A stretch of 64,000 nt of DNA, taken from NCBI RefSeq assembly GCF_000282135.1, contig NZ_AKJW01000010.1:1-64000 (forward strand), given 5' to 3'. Shown piece after piece: positions 61,379 through 64,000 of the stretch. The notes under the pieces are model-generated. The model did not search any database. It was not told where the DNA came from and saw only the letters and a list, made by a program, of their open reading frames with translations. The first letter of the stretch is position 1, and each line of letters starts with the position of its first letter. Position numbers and translations under genes: made by a program. This stretch comes from Herbaspirillum sp. CF444 (GTDB taxonomy: Bacteria > Pseudomonadota > Gammaproteobacteria > Burkholderiales > Burkholderiaceae_D).

Positions 61379-62272
61379 ATGACACCAAACAATTTCGCTA
61401 CCGTGCGCGACATCCTGCGCTATGCCATCACGAGCTTCAATACGGAGAAGCTGTTCTTCGGTCACGGCACCAACAATGCCTTCGATGAAGCCGCCTACCT
61501 GATCCTGCACACGCTCAAGCTGCCGCTGGACCAATTGGAGCCTTTCCTCGATGCGCGCCTGCTGCAAGGCGAGATCGACAATCTGCTGCGCGTCATCATG
61601 CGCCGCACCGAGGACCGCATTCCCGCCGCTTACATCACCAACGAAGCCTGGCTGGGCGGTTATCGCTTCTTTGTCGATGAGCGCGTGATCGTGCCGCGTT
61701 CGTTCATCGCCGAACTGATTCCGGAACACTTTTCGCCATGGGTGCAGGATCCGGCGCAAGTCGCCAATATCCTCGATCTGTGCACCGGCTCCGGCTGCCT
61801 GCCGATCCTGCTCGCGGATGCTTTCCCGCAGGCCCGCGTCGACGCCGTCGACATCTCGCCGGAAGCGCTGCAAGTGGCGCGCCGCAACGTCGACGACTAC
61901 GAGCTGGGCGGCCGCATCAGCCTGGTCGAATCGGATCTTTACACCAAACTGCCGGCGCGCAAGTACGACCTGATCATCAGCAATCCACCCTACGTCAATT
62001 CGGATTCGATGAGCAAGCTTCCGCAGGAATACCTGCAGGAACCGCAAATCGCGCTGGCCGGCGGCAAGGACGGCATGGACCTGGTGCGCAAGATCGTCAA
62101 GGGCGCCGCACAACGGCTGACCCCGAACGGCGTGCTGATCGTCGAAATCGGCAACGAGCGCGCCCACGCCGAAGCCGCTTTCCCCGGACTGGAATTGACC
62201 TGGGTCTCGACCAGCGCCGGCGACGATATGGTGTTCCTGCTGACGGCAGATCAGTTGCAGCATCTGGCGTGA
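61379..62272 (+). CDS. prmB: ribosomal protein L3 glutamine methyltransferase
   Basis: PrmB methylates the glutamine side-chain amide of ribosomal protein L3. The 297-residue protein has a helical N-terminal domain and a Rossmann SAM domain with DLCTGSGCLPILLA and the catalytic SNPPYVNSDSM. This matches PrmB more than PrmC, because the N-terminus TVRDILRYAITSFNTEKLFF is PrmB-like. ATG 61379 is chosen over 61355. It follows dapE by 67 bp. Confidence 0.93.
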   Translation: MTPNNFATVRDILRYAITSFNTEKLFFGHGTNNAFDEAAYLILHTLKLPLDQLEPFLDARLLQGEIDNLLRVIMRRTEDRIPAAYITNEAWLGGYRFFVDERVIVPRSFIAELIPEHFSPWVQDPAQVANILDLCTGSGCLPILLADAFPQARVDAVDISPEALQVARRNVDDYELGGRISLVESDLYTKLPARKYDLIISNPPYVNSDSMSKLPQEYLQEPQIALAGGKDGMDLVRKIVKGAAQRLTPNGVLIVEIGNERAHAEAAFPGLELTWVSTSAGDDMVFLLTADQLQHLA

Positions 62273-62336
62273 TTCTTTGCGTTTCCTTTCAGCTTCGTTT
62301 TAATCTGATTTTTTCTTCTTTGATTGCAGTTCCACG

Positions 62337-64000
<1,664 letters not shown>

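Overview
The window is a GC-rich bacterial chromosome segment with densely packed housekeeping genes. The organism looks like a betaproteobacterium of the Burkholderiales, most likely Oxalobacteraceae (Herbaspirillum-like). This is inferred from the order rpsB-tsf-pyrH-frr-uppS-cdsA-dxr-rseP-bamA-ompH-lpxD-fabZ-lpxA-lpxB-rnhB-rRNA methyltransferase-ppsR/ppsA, from the smc-zipA-ligA block, from a betaproteobacterial-type cphA'/cphA cyanophycin pair, and from protein sequence character. No database search was possible. I saw no tRNA, rRNA, insertion sequence, integrase, prophage or CRISPR array, and the region reads as stable core genome with a few accessory islets.

Layout. 1-6.4 kb (mostly minus strand): a truncated OsmC-YcaO fusion gene, guaA and guaB (GMP synthesis), then the ratA/rnfH pair with smpB divergent from it. 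6.9-11.9 kb: a TPR/glycosyltransferase-like gene and a Ser/Thr-rich, proline-tract protein gene, divergent from a CpxRA-type two-component system. The shared intergenic region holds two perfect GTAAA-N5-GTAAA CpxR-type boxes. 11.9-13.4 kb: an SPFH (stomatin) and NfeD membrane pair. 13.5-17.1 kb: ppsA and its regulator kinase/phosphorylase gene ppsR, divergent.

17.1-33.3 kb (all minus strand): a long run that builds the outer membrane and the translation machinery. Read in the direction of transcription it is rpsB, tsf, pyrH, frr, uppS, cdsA, dxr, rseP, bamA, ompH/skp, lpxD, fabZ, lpxA, lpxB, rnhB, a SpoU-family methyltransferase and a DUF6314-like gene. It covers ribosome recycling and elongation, nucleotide supply, isoprenoid and phospholipid precursors, lipid A, and outer-membrane protein assembly. 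33.7-37.9 kb (plus): map, glnD and an RluF-like pseudouridine synthase.

38.0-46.1 kb: a cyanophycin islet. A DUF1854 protein and an ABC exporter-type protein with an N-terminal zinc ribbon lie on the minus strand, divergent from two cyanophycin synthetase genes. The first synthetase stops exactly where the Mur-ligase C-terminal lobe should begin. 46.2-57.3 kb (minus): def, galU, ligA, zipA, smc and a chemoreceptor ending in a DWETF tether. 57.5-64 kb (plus): the succinylase-branch lysine/diaminopimelate genes dapC, dapD and dapE with an ArsC-like gene between dapD and dapE, then prmB and a truncated ABC-F ATPase gene of the YheS type.

The most interesting unexplained material is (i) the predicted Cpx-controlled Ser/Thr-rich protein with its neighbouring TPR glycosyltransferase-like gene, (ii) the division of labour between the two cyanophycin synthetases and their dedicated ABC/DUF1854 partners, and (iii) a strong stem-loop predicted at the very 5' end of the pyrH transcript. 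Large open frames antisense to smc, bamA, ppsA, ycaO and others are codon-bias shadows and are not annotated.
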